DNA of 64,000 bases from Impatiens glandulifera (lineage: Eukaryota > Streptophyta > Magnoliopsida > Ericales > Balsaminaceae). Of this stretch, positions 27,101 to 36,772 are shown one piece after another. Below the pieces are notes generated by a model. It was not told where the DNA came from and did not search any database. It saw only the letters and a program-made list of their open reading frames with translations. Position 1 is the stretch's first letter. Each line of letters begins with the position of its first letter. Made by a program: the position numbers and the translations under genes. The DNA is taken from the NCBI RefSeq assembly GCF_907164915.1, contig NC_061869.1:45877771-45941770 (forward strand). The letters run 5' to 3'.

Positions 27101-27674
27101 GCGCGCGTGGGTCCGCTACATCCGACTGGGTGGGAGCGTCTAGGCTGTTGGATGAGATCTAGGCACTTATCTGATGATCCAGAATCCTGTTGTAGAGATT
27201 AAACATAATTTCAGCTACATAGATTATACAATAATATTTTTATTTAAAAGGTTATTAAAAAACGGTTTTAATAACTTTTATATCCAATTTTTCACCAAAT
27301 ATTTCATAAAAAAATATTTATAGAATCATAATAACAATTATGATCATATTTTATTATTTTGAAATTTTTTTGGAAATTTGGAGTATTTTATTTAATTGGT
27401 TTAAGTCATGAATTAAACATAAATTATGAATAAATCACAGTTAAATATTTTTATCCCTTTCTTTAGTCTACTTTAGGTAAAATATATATAATATTTTATC
27501 CTCAAATTATTTTTAGAATTTTAAAAAAAATTCATTAATTAAGGTTTAATTATCACAATAGTTAATCCTTAATTAGGTTTTAATTCCATTTTAAATTATT
27601 TTGAATATAAAAATCCAAAATATTATTTTAATATTATTAAACATAATAATATTGTTTAAAAATAGGATAAGTCA
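24180..27674 (-). mobile_element. Gypsy-like (Tat/Ogre-type?) LTR region, copy A2, minus strand
   Basis: Read on the minus strand from 27674 (TGACTTATCC) the order is: AT-rich start, a TATA box (CTATAAATA, near 26740), a leader-like region, long low-complexity segments with repeated AACATG(T/A)TT words (25900-26300), the TCGGTCCTA-rich region (25060-25530 on plus), and GAGTCGCC at 24489 with GGAAAGGGC...TGTCC nearby. The last two motifs recur together at 53980-54110 in the nested LTR. It is the same family as copy A1 at 3095-5335. The left boundary is approximate and no target duplication was identified. Confidence 0.45.
25060..25530. repeat. TCGGTCCTA-type motif cluster
   Basis: Irregularly spaced CGGTCCTA(C/G) words, the complement of the GGACCGAG cluster at 4740-5215, placed at the equivalent position of the oppositely oriented LTR. 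Confidence 0.6.
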
Positions 27675-28290
27675 AATTTTTATGCTTTGATATATTTTTC
27701 AAATATTAATTTTAGATATTATCAAACCAATTGATTATTAAATATTTAAAGTTAAGATGTTTTTGTTTGTTAATTCAATTTTTATTTTTATTTTTTAGAT
27801 ATTTAAGTCATTAAGTTACTTAAAATTCAGTAATTTAATTTATCAAATACAGCCTAAGAATAATACGAAATATTGGTAGGTGTCTGGGGAATAGAACCCT
27901 TAACCCCTAAATATTTTACCTCAAACCAAGTTAGGCGCTCCAACCTTCTTCAGGTTTGCCTTCCAAACTTCTTATAACCCACATATTAACTCGAGCTTCG
28001 GCTGAAACCATCACAACCTTTGAATTCTATCTGAACCTAGCAACATGTTTATGCCTACGCCTATGCCTATCTTTGGACCAATTTATTTCTTAATTTCAAT
28101 TTAATTCTATTTTCTATATTTTGTTGCTTAAATAATTTTATTAAATGTTAAAAATAATAGAAAATAGTTTTAAATATTTTTCTTAATAGAATTAGATTTC
28201 AACATTATAAGTATATGATGTGTTTAAATTGTCATTTTAGTGTAAATTTGTCTCGTCTAACAATTAAGATCTGCTGAAAAATACACACGA
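27675..28290. other. AT-rich DNA without a recognised feature
   Basis: I see no gene, tandem repeat or transposon end in this stretch. Confidence 0.5.
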
Positions 28291-28329
28291 CATAACGATC
28301 CTCCACACTCAGACGAGAAGGATGCAAGA

Positions 28330-28820
28330 ATTTCTGATCAAACAGAGCAATGAGATTCATGACAATACCAAGTCTTTCATCCTTGAGCTTCACAATTAGA
28401 CAAAGTCTATGATTGAATCCCTCAACCTCCAGATGATCGAAATCTCCAAATCCCTCAGAACTGCGGAAGATGAGCGAATCGAAGGTGCTGACGCAGTCGC
28501 TCGACGCTTACAAGCTAAAGAAGATACGACTTTCGAAGCTGCTAAAGCCAAAGATCTTGTTGATGCTTACCCTAATAATGTTAAAAAGGTGGAAGATAGA
28601 AATCAAGGGGGAACAAGTGCTCGAGGCACTCGTTCCAAAAGGAGGCTAGTCCAAGATGGTCAACATGTCTAAGGTGGCCGAGGTAGCTGTCAAACAGATC
28701 GAGGATATCGAGGAAGAGGTCATGGAGGTGGTGATCGAGGAAGAGGTCGACTAGCTAACCTCATGTTCGGCGAAAGAGGTCTCCATGATGAATATCCAAG
28801 AATTAAAAGAGAGAGATCTT
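28330..28820 (+). pseudogene. Post-pol ORF remnant of a copia-type element
   Basis: A frame with one early stop (near 28398) encodes a charged, probably coiled-coil segment (MIESLNLQMIEISKSLRTAE, then ARRLQAKEDTTFEAAKAKD), and after another break a Gly/Arg-rich tail (RGYRGRGHGGGDRGRGR). It lies directly upstream of the polypurine tract and LTR at 29176, the same relation as the EQQLP-containing remnant upstream of the minus-strand LTR at 12768-13789. The tail suggests nucleic-acid binding; that is inference. No pol domain is seen upstream, so the element is 5'-truncated. Confidence 0.45.
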
Positions 28821-28934
28821 AAACTACTATGTTATGTATTTTATTATTGTTTATAAATATATTAGTTAGTTTTTGAGTTCATGTTCTTAACTTGATTTTT
28901 TAACTTAGTTTTAATTATTGTTGAATTGTATTTA

Positions 28935-29175
28935 AATCATGAACCCACTTAGTTTTGATAATTTAACTTTAAGTTATGAACTCACCTGGTTTAATAATTT
29001 AGTTTAAATAATCAAAAAGGGAGAAATTGTTGAATTGTATTTAAATCATTAACCAACTTAGTTTTGATAATTTAAATTAAATAATCAAAAAGGGAGAAAT
29101 TGTTGAATTGTATTTTTAAATCATTAACCAACTTAGTTTTGATAATTTAAATTAAATAATCAAAAAGGGAGAAAT
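28935..29175 (+). repeat. Tandem triplication of the polypurine tract/LTR junction, ~74-bp unit
   Basis: CAAAAAGGGAGAAATTGTT occurs at 29013, 29086 and 29161, each preceded by a copy of the ACTTAGTTTTGATAATTTAA segment. The last copy abuts the inferred LTR start. The tract is the plus-strand primer site of the retroelement, so the element has three potential plus-strand primers. Confidence 0.85.
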
Positions 29176-30248
29176 TGTTAATTTAAGGTCTTAATTGATG
29201 TAGGATAATTAACATACTTGATCTGATGATTGATGAAATGGTTTGATAATGAATGGATAAAACTAAGTTTAATAATTGTTAGTCATATCAATTATATAAA
29301 TATATAAAAAGATATCAACATCTTAAGTGGTGTAGTGGTTAAGTGTTCATTTTCTATAATAAAGATCGTGGGTTTGAATCTCACCCGGTGCAAATTTATA
29401 ATAATTGGAGTTTTATTATTTCAGGTACAAGCGCGAGCAGACAGAGTCTGAAGTAGTGCACGAGCAGACGTTGTCTGACTTGTATTCTAAAAAAGTGCGT
29501 AAGTAGACGCCTTGCTTTAGCAGCCGTCTAAAGACGTTTGCCCAGTTTGCTTATCAAGTTGTAACCGCTCAAGTTCCACGTGCTCAATATTCCACCAATC
29601 TGTTTTATGCCTTGTCGTACACCACGATCCAAACGTATCAAAGAAGAAGATTCGACAGTTGCTGAGTCTTTAGTATAAAAGGTGATTCAAGGACAACGGC
29701 GAATTACCCTATCACCAGATTTCTAGACTCTTGATTACTTGAATCAACTTACTCTCTCTAGCTCATTTATTCTCAAGTGTATTCTATAACTCACTACGTT
29801 AAACTGAGAGATAATTTATTGGACTACCTAATAGTCATTAACATGTGTTGTAAGTTGATAGACGGTGGTCTGTTCAACAGAGTGTGATAGATAGGAGTTC
29901 AGAAGTAGGCAGTTATTAAGTCTTGTGTGTCTGACTGGGTTTGTGTAGTGTCTATACAAATCAAAGTCTTTTAGTGAATATCCTTGTGAAAACAGAAGAA
30001 GCGGTAACGTAAAAGTTTTATCTCTGAACATCCATAAAACTCCTCGTGTTCTTTACTTTCCGCATTGCTTAATCCTTTATCTACCGCTTCAAATATAGCA
30101 AGTTGTTCCGCACTTGATTTCGTTCAAAAACTTACGAATTGCGAAGAATAAAAGCAGATCTTAATCCTTAACAAGATTAACATCGAATTAAAAGTCATAA
30201 TTTGTTAACTATATTCAGAGCTCTCTATAGTTGTCATCGATCCTAACA
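29176..30248 (+). mobile_element. 3' LTR of a plus-strand copia-type element (1073 bp)
   Basis: The LTR starts TGTTAATTTAAGG right after the polypurine tract GGGAGAAAT and ends TCATCGATCCTAACA. Its end matches that of the LTR at 12768-13789 (reverse complement). The region between contains GTCTGAAGTAGTGC/AGACG words similar to those of the solo LTR at 52730. A tRNA-like pol III promoter segment is embedded at 29322-29395. Because of the triplicated tract the LTR start could instead be near 29028. Confidence 0.7.
29322..29395 (+). mobile_element. tRNA-like (SINE-type) segment inside the LTR
   Basis: An A-box-like GTGGTGTAGTGGTTAAG (about 29330) and a B-box-like GGGTTTGAATCTC (about 29370) lie about 40 bp apart, followed by ACCCGGTGC. 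It could be a SINE head or a decayed tRNA gene. The related LTR at 12768-13789 lacks it, so it is probably an insertion. No cloverleaf was confirmed. Confidence 0.45.
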
Positions 30249-30687
30249 ATCATTTTAATATAAATTTGTTTTTGACTAACACACAAACTAAAAATTTGTA
30301 GTAGATACCATCTTTTAGATACCATTATTTATTTTATGTAACTAATATTTATTAGTGGCATTAGTTAAAATTTTAGATTTTTGTTGTTATATAAAAAATA
30401 TAATTATTTTATTTAAAAATACACATTAAATAAAAAGTTTAAAAAAATATATTTTTTAAAATAAAATAAAATTAATTTACAAAGTTGAAAAATAAAATAA
30501 TAAAAAAACATTTAAATAAGAAATATATTTAATTGACTATGTTACTTTTATATTTAATAAGAATTTATTTTAATTTGTACAATAACCCATTAAGATGTTT
30601 TTACTTAAAGAACCATAAAAATTCGTACAAAATAAAAATAAAAATATTTATATGTATATATAAATATTGATGAAAATTCTGGAACCT
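30249..30687. other. AT-rich DNA without a recognised feature
   Basis: No gene or transposon end is seen between the LTR and the hAT target duplication. Confidence 0.5.
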
Positions 30688-30695
30688 CACACAAG
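30688..30695. repeat. hAT target-site duplication, left copy
   Basis: CACACAAG, identical to 36015-36022. Eight bp is the hallmark of hAT insertion. Confidence 0.9.
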
Positions 30696-30714
30696 TAGGG
30701 GTGAGCATATTATG

Positions 30715-30845
30715 GGTTAACCCAAACCCAACCCTAACCCAAACCCAAAATATTAATTTGGGTTGGTTAATTCGGGTTGGGTTGGATTCGGGTTAGATTA
30801 AATTCGGGTTGAATCTATTTCGGGTTGGGTCATATTTACCCAAAT
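30715..30845. repeat. hAT left subterminal repeat cluster
   Basis: About a dozen AACCCAA / TTGGGTT / TCGGGTT words in both orientations lie just inside the left end. The right end has the matching cluster at 35870-36000. In hAT elements such subterminal words are transposase binding sites; here that is inference. Confidence 0.75.
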
Positions 30846-31222
30846 TACCCAAACTGTATAATTTAATTTATTTATTTTCATTTATCGTATCTTCTCATTT
30901 AATCCTCTCTGCCGTATCTCTCTCTCCTCTATGCCCTTTTCAATTGAAATCCTCTATGCCCTTTTCAATTGAAACTCTCTGCCCTATCTCTCTCCCCTGT
31001 GCCATTTTCAATCGAAATCCAGGAGTGAAAATCTCACTAATCTAAGTAAGCAGAGAGATTGAATGGAAGCTTCCATGGTTACTTCCTTCTCTTTCTACTC
31101 GGACTGATCGGAATAAGATACACAGTTAAACCTCCGGCGTCTAAACCCTTCATTTGAGTACGTTTCTTTCTTTTCTCTCTATTGCTTTAATATAACCCAA
31201 AACACCAATAGAGAAAGAAATC

Positions 31223-31774
31223 ATGAAAGTTCAGTTCCAGAGGGACGATACTGTGAGTTTTGCTTGTGTTTACGTTTTCTCATTCTTTCATTTAAAACCA
31301 TTTCTTGCAGAAATAGAAGAAAACATGAACAAAATGATCGTTTTACACTTTAGAATCAGTCAACTGATGGGTTTTTTTTATCAGTTTTGATGACTTATAG
31401 CTATGCATCTTTGAAACAATCTGACTTAGAGGACTCCTTAGCTTCATCGGAGTTATCGGTGCTTTAATTAAAAAAAAAAACTCAAGCTTGTTTTTGTCAT
31501 GTTATTTAGAACATTGCAACAAAGCAGATACCCAAATTGAACAGTTTCTTCCTGTAAGATGCTATAGGCATATCATACGATTCATTACAGTGTATTTGTC
31601 AGTTATGCTTCTCATTGGAAAACTGAAACAGGTGTTTGATGCTTATGTGGTTGGCAAAGATGATGCACCAGGAATTGTTGTACTTCAGGAATGGTGGGGT
31701 ATTGACACTGAGATCAAGAACCATGCTCTGAAAATCTCTCAATTTGGATCTGGCTACAAAGCACTTATTCCAGA
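31223..31774 (+). pseudogene. Captured 5' part of a dienelactone hydrolase gene (two exons)
   Basis: Exon 1 (31223-31252) reads MKVQFQRDDT and ends at a GTGAGT donor. Exon 2 (31632-31774) follows a CAG acceptor and reads VFDAYVVGKDDAPGIVVLQE, then WWGIDTEIKNHALKISQ and YKALIP, ending at a GTAAGA donor. Phases fit. This is the N-terminal part of plant carboxymethylenebutenolidase/dienelactone hydrolase-like proteins, alpha/beta hydrolases of about 240 residues. Only about 57 codons remain: the later exons holding the nucleophile cysteine and the Asp-His pair are absent, so no enzyme can be made. It lies inside the hAT element upstream of, and collinear with, the transposase gene. A CT-rich leader precedes it (31090-31220). 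Confidence 0.8.
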
Positions 31775-32179
31775 GTAAGAAACCACCTTGATTACTCACT
31801 AGAATCCTTTTGCTTATTTCTTACAAGTTTGATTAGTTTGTAAGCTACCCCAGTACTCCCAAGTTTATGTATTAGCTGAATTTATGTCAGTCCAATGCAA
31901 TCTGATGTCGTGTCTTCTTGTGTTGCATTGGCTTTGTCTAACATATGAACTGTTTTATAATCTCCAGTTCTTTCTTGAAAATGGCAGATTTATCTAAGTC
32001 TAAGTAGTAATTTATTTTCATTGTCTTGTGTATGAAATTCCAATTTGCAATCCTGTGTATCTCATGTTAGGGTTTAGGGTATTATTCTGCAATCATGTGT
32101 TCAATTATCTAATATGAACTAAGTAATTTTAATTTTATTTTTTGGGGCAGATTCTAGGTTGATTATTTTGATAAATAAT

Positions 32180-34177
32180 ATGTCACAAATAGAAGAGTCA
32201 GTTGATGTCATAGAAAGGAGGAGTAATAATGAATCTGACTCTACAAGTTCAAGGATGCAAAGAAAAAAAATGAAACCAAGGTCAGATGTGTGGATGCATT
32301 TCGAAAAGTTTGAAAATAGTGAGGGAAATCAGATGGCTAGGTGCATACATTGTAAGAAGGAGTATAGTGCACCATCGAGATTTGGAACAAACACCTTGAA
32401 ACAACATTTAAATAGTTGTCAAACAAATCAGTGGAGAGAGAGAGGTCTAGACACAAGAAAAATAAGCTCTCCTTCGACATGGAAATTCGACCAAGATACT
32501 ATTCGTAAAAGTTTGGCACGTATGCTCATAATAGATGAACTTCCTTTTTCCTTTGTGGATGGTGAAGGATTTAAGCAATTAATGTCATCTGCGTGTCCTA
32601 AGTTTTACATTCCATCTAGATGGACAATGGCTAGGGATTGCTATGATTTATATATGAGTGAGAAAGTAAAACTCACGACTTATTTTAAGAATAGTGATCA
32701 AAGGGTTTCCATTACCACCGACACTTGGACTTCGGTTCAAAGAGTAAACTATTTGTGTCTCACTACTCATTTTGTTGATAATGATTGGACACTAAATAAA
32801 CGAATATTATCCTTCTGTCCGATTTCAAGTCACACTGGCGAATCAATTGGAAAAACAGTTGAAAAATGTTTGATAGATTGGGGAGTTGACAAGATATTCA
32901 CTGTTACTGTCGATAATGCAAGTTCCAATGACACTACAGTGGCCTATTTAAAGAAAACTTTTATGAATTGGGGAACTAGCATTTTGAAAGGAAAGTTGTT
33001 GCACATGCGATGCATTGCCCATATTGTGAATTTAATAGTTACTGATGGTTTGAAAGAAGTTGATGATTCTATTAGTCGCATTAGAGGAGCAATTCGTTAT
33101 GTGCGTCAATCCCCATCAAGACTTGCAAAATTTAAGCAATTTGCTGAATTAGAAAAGGTGCAATCAAAGAGATGGCTTTGTTTAGATGTCTCAACTCGTT
33201 GGAATTCTACTTATTTAATGTTGGACACTGCTCAAAAATTTGAAAGAGTGTTCGATAGATATAAAAGGGAAGATGTTAATCTTTTGTTTGACCTTGATAA
33301 CGGGGCTGGGATGCCAGGAGTTGATGATTGGGCTTACACTCGTGCGTTTTGTTTAATGTTGAAGCATTTTTACGAGCTCACTATACGAGTATCAGGTTCT
33401 TCGTATGTGACGTGTAATACTTTTCTTAATGAGATTAGTACAGTTCACTGCATATTGCAAGATTATGAAAACAGTGATGATGTGCATATATGTGACATGG
33501 CAAGAAGAATGAAAAGGAAATATGACAAATATTGGGGAGATATAGAAAAAATGAATAAACTGATCTTTATATCAGCTATCATTGATCCTCGTCAAAAGAT
33601 GGATTATGTCAGTTTCGCTTTAAAGGAAATGTACGGTGAAGAAATTGGGGCTAGAATGAGCATGCAAGTGAAACAAGATATGTATGAATTGTACAATGCA
33701 TACAAAAATGAGTTGAATCCATCTAGTGATACTAATGAAAGAGTTCAATTAAGTGAATTGTTATCTCAATCAACTTCAATGGAAGACACAATGATGTTGC
33801 GTTATAAGAGGCACAAGATGGGAACATTAGGTGAAGAAAGGAAATCTGAACTGGACAAATATTTAAATGAAGACACTGAGAAAGATGTTGATGGATTTAG
33901 TGTTTTGGGATGGTGGAAAATAAATTTTCATAGATTTCCTATCCTTTCACAAATGGCCCGAGATGTATTGGCAGTTCCGGTTTCCACCGTTGCTTCAGAG
34001 TCAGCATTTAGTACTGGTGGAAGAGTTTTAAATGATTTCAGAAGTTCACTTAGCCCACGGATTGTTCAAGGCCTAATATGTGCTCAAGATTGGCTTCGGA
34101 CACCTTCACCTCTTATTGACATTGTTGTAGAAATGGATAACATGGAAACATTGGAGAACGATAATCTACTATTATAA
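32180..34177 (+). CDS. hAT transposase (BED zinc finger, RICESLEEPER-like), 665 aa
   Basis: This enzyme would cut the element out and reinsert it in the nucleus. The start is the ATG at 32180; the frame extends only seven codons further up, from a non-ATG codon. Domains: a BED zinc finger with C55, C58, H76 and C80; the RNase H-like core with the first catalytic Asp in TDTWTS (about D181) and the second in VTVDNASSND (about D245); a CxxH pair (C278/H281) in MRCIAH; STRWNSTY; and the C-terminal hAT dimerisation region with VPVSTVASESAFS, whose glutamate (about E607) fits the third catalytic acid. Length and order are normal for the family and no stop or shift is seen. A splice acceptor-like TTTGGGGCAG ends at 32150, 29 bp before the ATG. 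Domesticated RICESLEEPER genes lack transposon ends; this one has them, so it is a transposon gene. Confidence 0.95.
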   Translation: MSQIEESVDVIERRSNNESDSTSSRMQRKKMKPRSDVWMHFEKFENSEGNQMARCIHCKKEYSAPSRFGTNTLKQHLNSCQTNQWRERGLDTRKISSPSTWKFDQDTIRKSLARMLIIDELPFSFVDGEGFKQLMSSACPKFYIPSRWTMARDCYDLYMSEKVKLTTYFKNSDQRVSITTDTWTSVQRVNYLCLTTHFVDNDWTLNKRILSFCPISSHTGESIGKTVEKCLIDWGVDKIFTVTVDNASSNDTTVAYLKKTFMNWGTSILKGKLLHMRCIAHIVNLIVTDGLKEVDDSISRIRGAIRYVRQSPSRLAKFKQFAELEKVQSKRWLCLDVSTRWNSTYLMLDTAQKFERVFDRYKREDVNLLFDLDNGAGMPGVDDWAYTRAFCLMLKHFYELTIRVSGSSYVTCNTFLNEISTVHCILQDYENSDDVHICDMARRMKRKYDKYWGDIEKMNKLIFISAIIDPRQKMDYVSFALKEMYGEEIGARMSMQVKQDMYELYNAYKNELNPSSDTNERVQLSELLSQSTSMEDTMMLRYKRHKMGTLGEERKSELDKYLNEDTEKDVDGFSVLGWWKINFHRFPILSQMARDVLAVPVSTVASESAFSTGGRVLNDFRSSLSPRIVQGLICAQDWLRTPSPLIDIVVEMDNMETLENDNLLL

Positions 34178-34734
34178 TTATAAGTTTTTATCATATTTTA
34201 ATGTAAATTTGTATGACATAACTTTTCTTTTACAGATTTGTCGGAAATAGCTTTTGAGTAGTCATTAATTGAAATATGATGATCGTCAAACAAAGGTATA
34301 TGTTTAGCTGAATTCATATTTAAATTGTATTTTGATTGTTGGATGATAGTATGTAACACTTATTTATTTGAAAGTGTTTTTTTACAGATTGCTTGTTGGA
34401 GAATATCTAACATCATAGCTAGAAATAGGTTGGGGAAGGTGATGTTACTGTGTACTTAGGTTGGGGAAGGTAATTGAAGAAACTGAAGGATATTAGAACA
34501 CGTACTGTTGGAAATCTACAGAATCTTCAACTTGACTATGAACATTCAGATTTATGAGAATTCATGTCTTTATTTTTTATTTGCAATTTGTGATGGACAA
34601 TGTACTTGAGTATATATTGTTCGATGATTGTATCTAAATTTTAAACAAGTTTATGACTATTTTCTAGTTTATATACTTGATTGTTTGATGTGTTAAGAAG
34701 TTTTAGGTGATAAAAGTCTTGAATGGGTAAAAAA

Positions 34735-35805
34735 AAGTGTATTAAACGGATCAAAAACTCATTAAACGTATCAAAGATGTGTTAAATGGGGTTAAAAGAG
34801 TCAAATACTTATTAAATTGATTAAAATTGTATTAAACGTATTAAACATGTGTTAAATATGCAAAAAAACGTGAAAAATATGTTAAATGTGTGAAAAATGT
34901 GTTAAACGTGTGAAAAATATGTTAAACATGTCAAAAACGTGTTAAACGTGTGAAAAACGTATTAAATGTGTCAAAAACGTGTTAAACATGTCAAAAACGT
35001 GTTAAACATGTCAAAAACGTGTTAAACATGTTAAAAATGTGTTAATCGTGTCAAAAACGTGAAAAACGTGTTAAACGTATGAAAAACGTGTTAAACGTGT
35101 GAAAAACGTGTTAATTGTGTCAAAAACGTAAAAAACGTATTAAAAACGTGTTAAACATGTCAAAAACGTGTGAAAATGAATTAAATGTGTTAAACGTGTT
35201 AAAACGTGTTAAACATGTTAAAAATATGTTAATCGTGTCAAAAACGTAAAAAACATGTCAAAAACATGTTAAAAACGTTAAAAATGTGAAAAACGTGTTA
35301 AACGCGTGAAGAACATGTTAATCGTATCAAAAACATGTTAATCGTATGAAAAGCGTGTTTAAAGTGTGAAAAACGCGTTTTAAGTGTGAAAAACGTGTTA
35401 ATCGTGTAAAAAACGTGTTAATCATGTCAAAAACGTGAAAAACGTGTTAAACGTGTGAAAAAACGTGTTAATCGTGTCAAAACGTGAAAACGTGTCAAAA
35501 ACGTGTTAAACGTGTGAAAAACGTGTTAATCGTGTCAAAAACGTGAAAACGTGTCAAAACGTGTCAAAACGTGTCAAACGTGCTAAAAACGTGAAAAACG
35601 TGTTAATCGTGTCAAAAACGTGAAAAACGTGTTAAACGTGTGAAAAAACGTGTTAATCGTGTCAAAAACGTGAAAACGTGTCAAAAACGTGTTAAACGTG
35701 TGAAAAACGTGTTAATCGTGTCAAAAACGTGAAAACGTGTCAAAACGTGTCAAAACGTGTCAAACGTGCTAAAAACGTGAAAAACGTGTTAAAATATTAA
35801 AAATG
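34735..35805. repeat. Minisatellite of AAAAACGTGTT(A/G)A-type units inside the hAT element
   Basis: About 1.07 kb is built from 10-22 bp variants of GTGTTAAACGTGTGAAAAAC. The left part is more AT-rich and degenerate. The right part shows a higher-order unit: a stretch containing CGTGCTAAAAACG at 35579 recurs at 35765, a period of 186 bp, with almost no differences. No coding frame survives. The repeat lies 3' of the transposase gene and 5' of the right subterminal cluster. Confidence 0.95.
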
Positions 35806-35869
35806 TGTTAAACGAATAAAAATATGTTAAATAAGTAAAATACATGTTAAATAAAAAAATAAAAAATTA

Positions 35870-36000
35870 ATTTGGGTTACCCAACCCATACCCAACCCAT
35901 ATTAGTAAATAATATGGGTTGGGTTATGGGTTGGGTTATGGGTTGGGTAAATTTAATTTGGGTTGAATACGGGTTGGGTAATACGGGTTGGGTTTACCCG
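35870..36000. repeat. hAT right subterminal repeat cluster
   Basis: Dense TATGGGTTGGGTT and ACGGGTTGGGT words, mirrored at the left end. It includes a short palindrome around 35880-35930 (AACCCATA...TATGGGTT). Confidence 0.75.
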
Positions 36001-36014
36001 TTTGTTCACCCCTA

Positions 36015-36022
36015 CACACAAG
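36015..36022. repeat. hAT target-site duplication, right copy
   Basis: CACACAAG, identical to 30688-30695. Confidence 0.9.
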
Positions 36023-36772
36023 TATAGAAAATAACCAAATTGTATAATAAAAGATAGAAAAAATCTTTGAGGTCTGTCTCTGCCGCTTGCTGCACTTGAG
36101 CGGGAGGAAATCGGTAAAACTCATCTCTCTTTTTTCTTTGCCAAGGGAATCAATCATCTATATATGTTTTCTTTAACGTTTATTTGAATCGGTGTTCAGC
36201 TTAAGGAATGCTTATTCTTAATCCGTTGCAATTGATCTATTTGTGAATTCCAGTTTATACGGTCGTGTATTCTATGTATGACATTGATCTAGGGCTTAAT
36301 GCAAATTTTGAACATTGAGGAATCACCTGAATCTATTTTATTTCTGATTCGAATGAATTGCTAATTGGTCTCTCTCCTTCATCACCCAGTTCACGAACTA
36401 TGAATCTTCGTCTCCCACAATTATGCATTTATCCAAAGGTTATTCAATTGAGTTTTCTTGTCTTTTTCTGTTGTTTCTTTTGATTTCTGATGATGGTTTT
36501 CATTATTAACAACAGTACTCTTTAGCTAGGTTAATCCTTGTATAAGTTTATCAGTGCACTCAACAACAAGTGTCAGTTGTTCTCCAACATCTTAAACTTT
36601 TTTTATTTGGTAATTTTGAAAGAAGCAGATGAATTTTCCCTTTTCCCTTTTCCATTTGACTGTTTGATAGTTTGTTTTCTGCAGATTAAGTTACTGAAAC
36701 AAGTTTCTTATTTAGTTATTTATCATCCAAAATCAAACATCTTTTATTCGTCAGGGGTGTCGTAAAATTAAA
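36023..36772 (+). promoter_or_regulatory. Upstream and probable intron-containing 5' UTR of the 78-aa gene
   Basis: A CT-rich stretch (about 36060-36130) with a possible donor (AATCG|GTAAAAC near 36112) and an acceptor-like TATTCGTCAG at 36743-36752, 20 bp before the start codon, suggest a spliced leader. The hAT insertion ends at 36014, so the upstream regulatory DNA of this gene is now interrupted by 5.3 kb. Splice sites are by eye only. Confidence 0.35.

Larger units (their letters stand above)
30696..36014 (+). mobile_element. Complete, apparently autonomous hAT transposon (5319 bp)
   Basis: The element starts TAGGGGTGAGCA and ends with the reverse complement of TAGGGGTGAACA, and is flanked by perfect 8-bp direct repeats. 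Next to both ends are clusters of GGGTTGGGTT/AACCCAACCC words (30715-30845 and 35870-36000), typical subterminal repeats that transposase could bind. Inside, on plus, are the 5' end of a dienelactone hydrolase gene (31223-31774), an intact transposase frame (32180-34177) and a 1-kb minisatellite (34735-35805). The exact target duplication and unbroken transposase suggest a recent insertion. Confidence 0.93.

Noticed and set aside
29322..29395. Functional tRNA gene
   Set aside because: A and B boxes are present, but I could not pair an acceptor stem and it lies inside an LTR; a SINE-type segment is more likely.
32159..32179. Seven extra N-terminal codons of the transposase
   Set aside because: This extension starts from TTG; the first ATG at 32180 gives a normal N-terminus before the BED finger.
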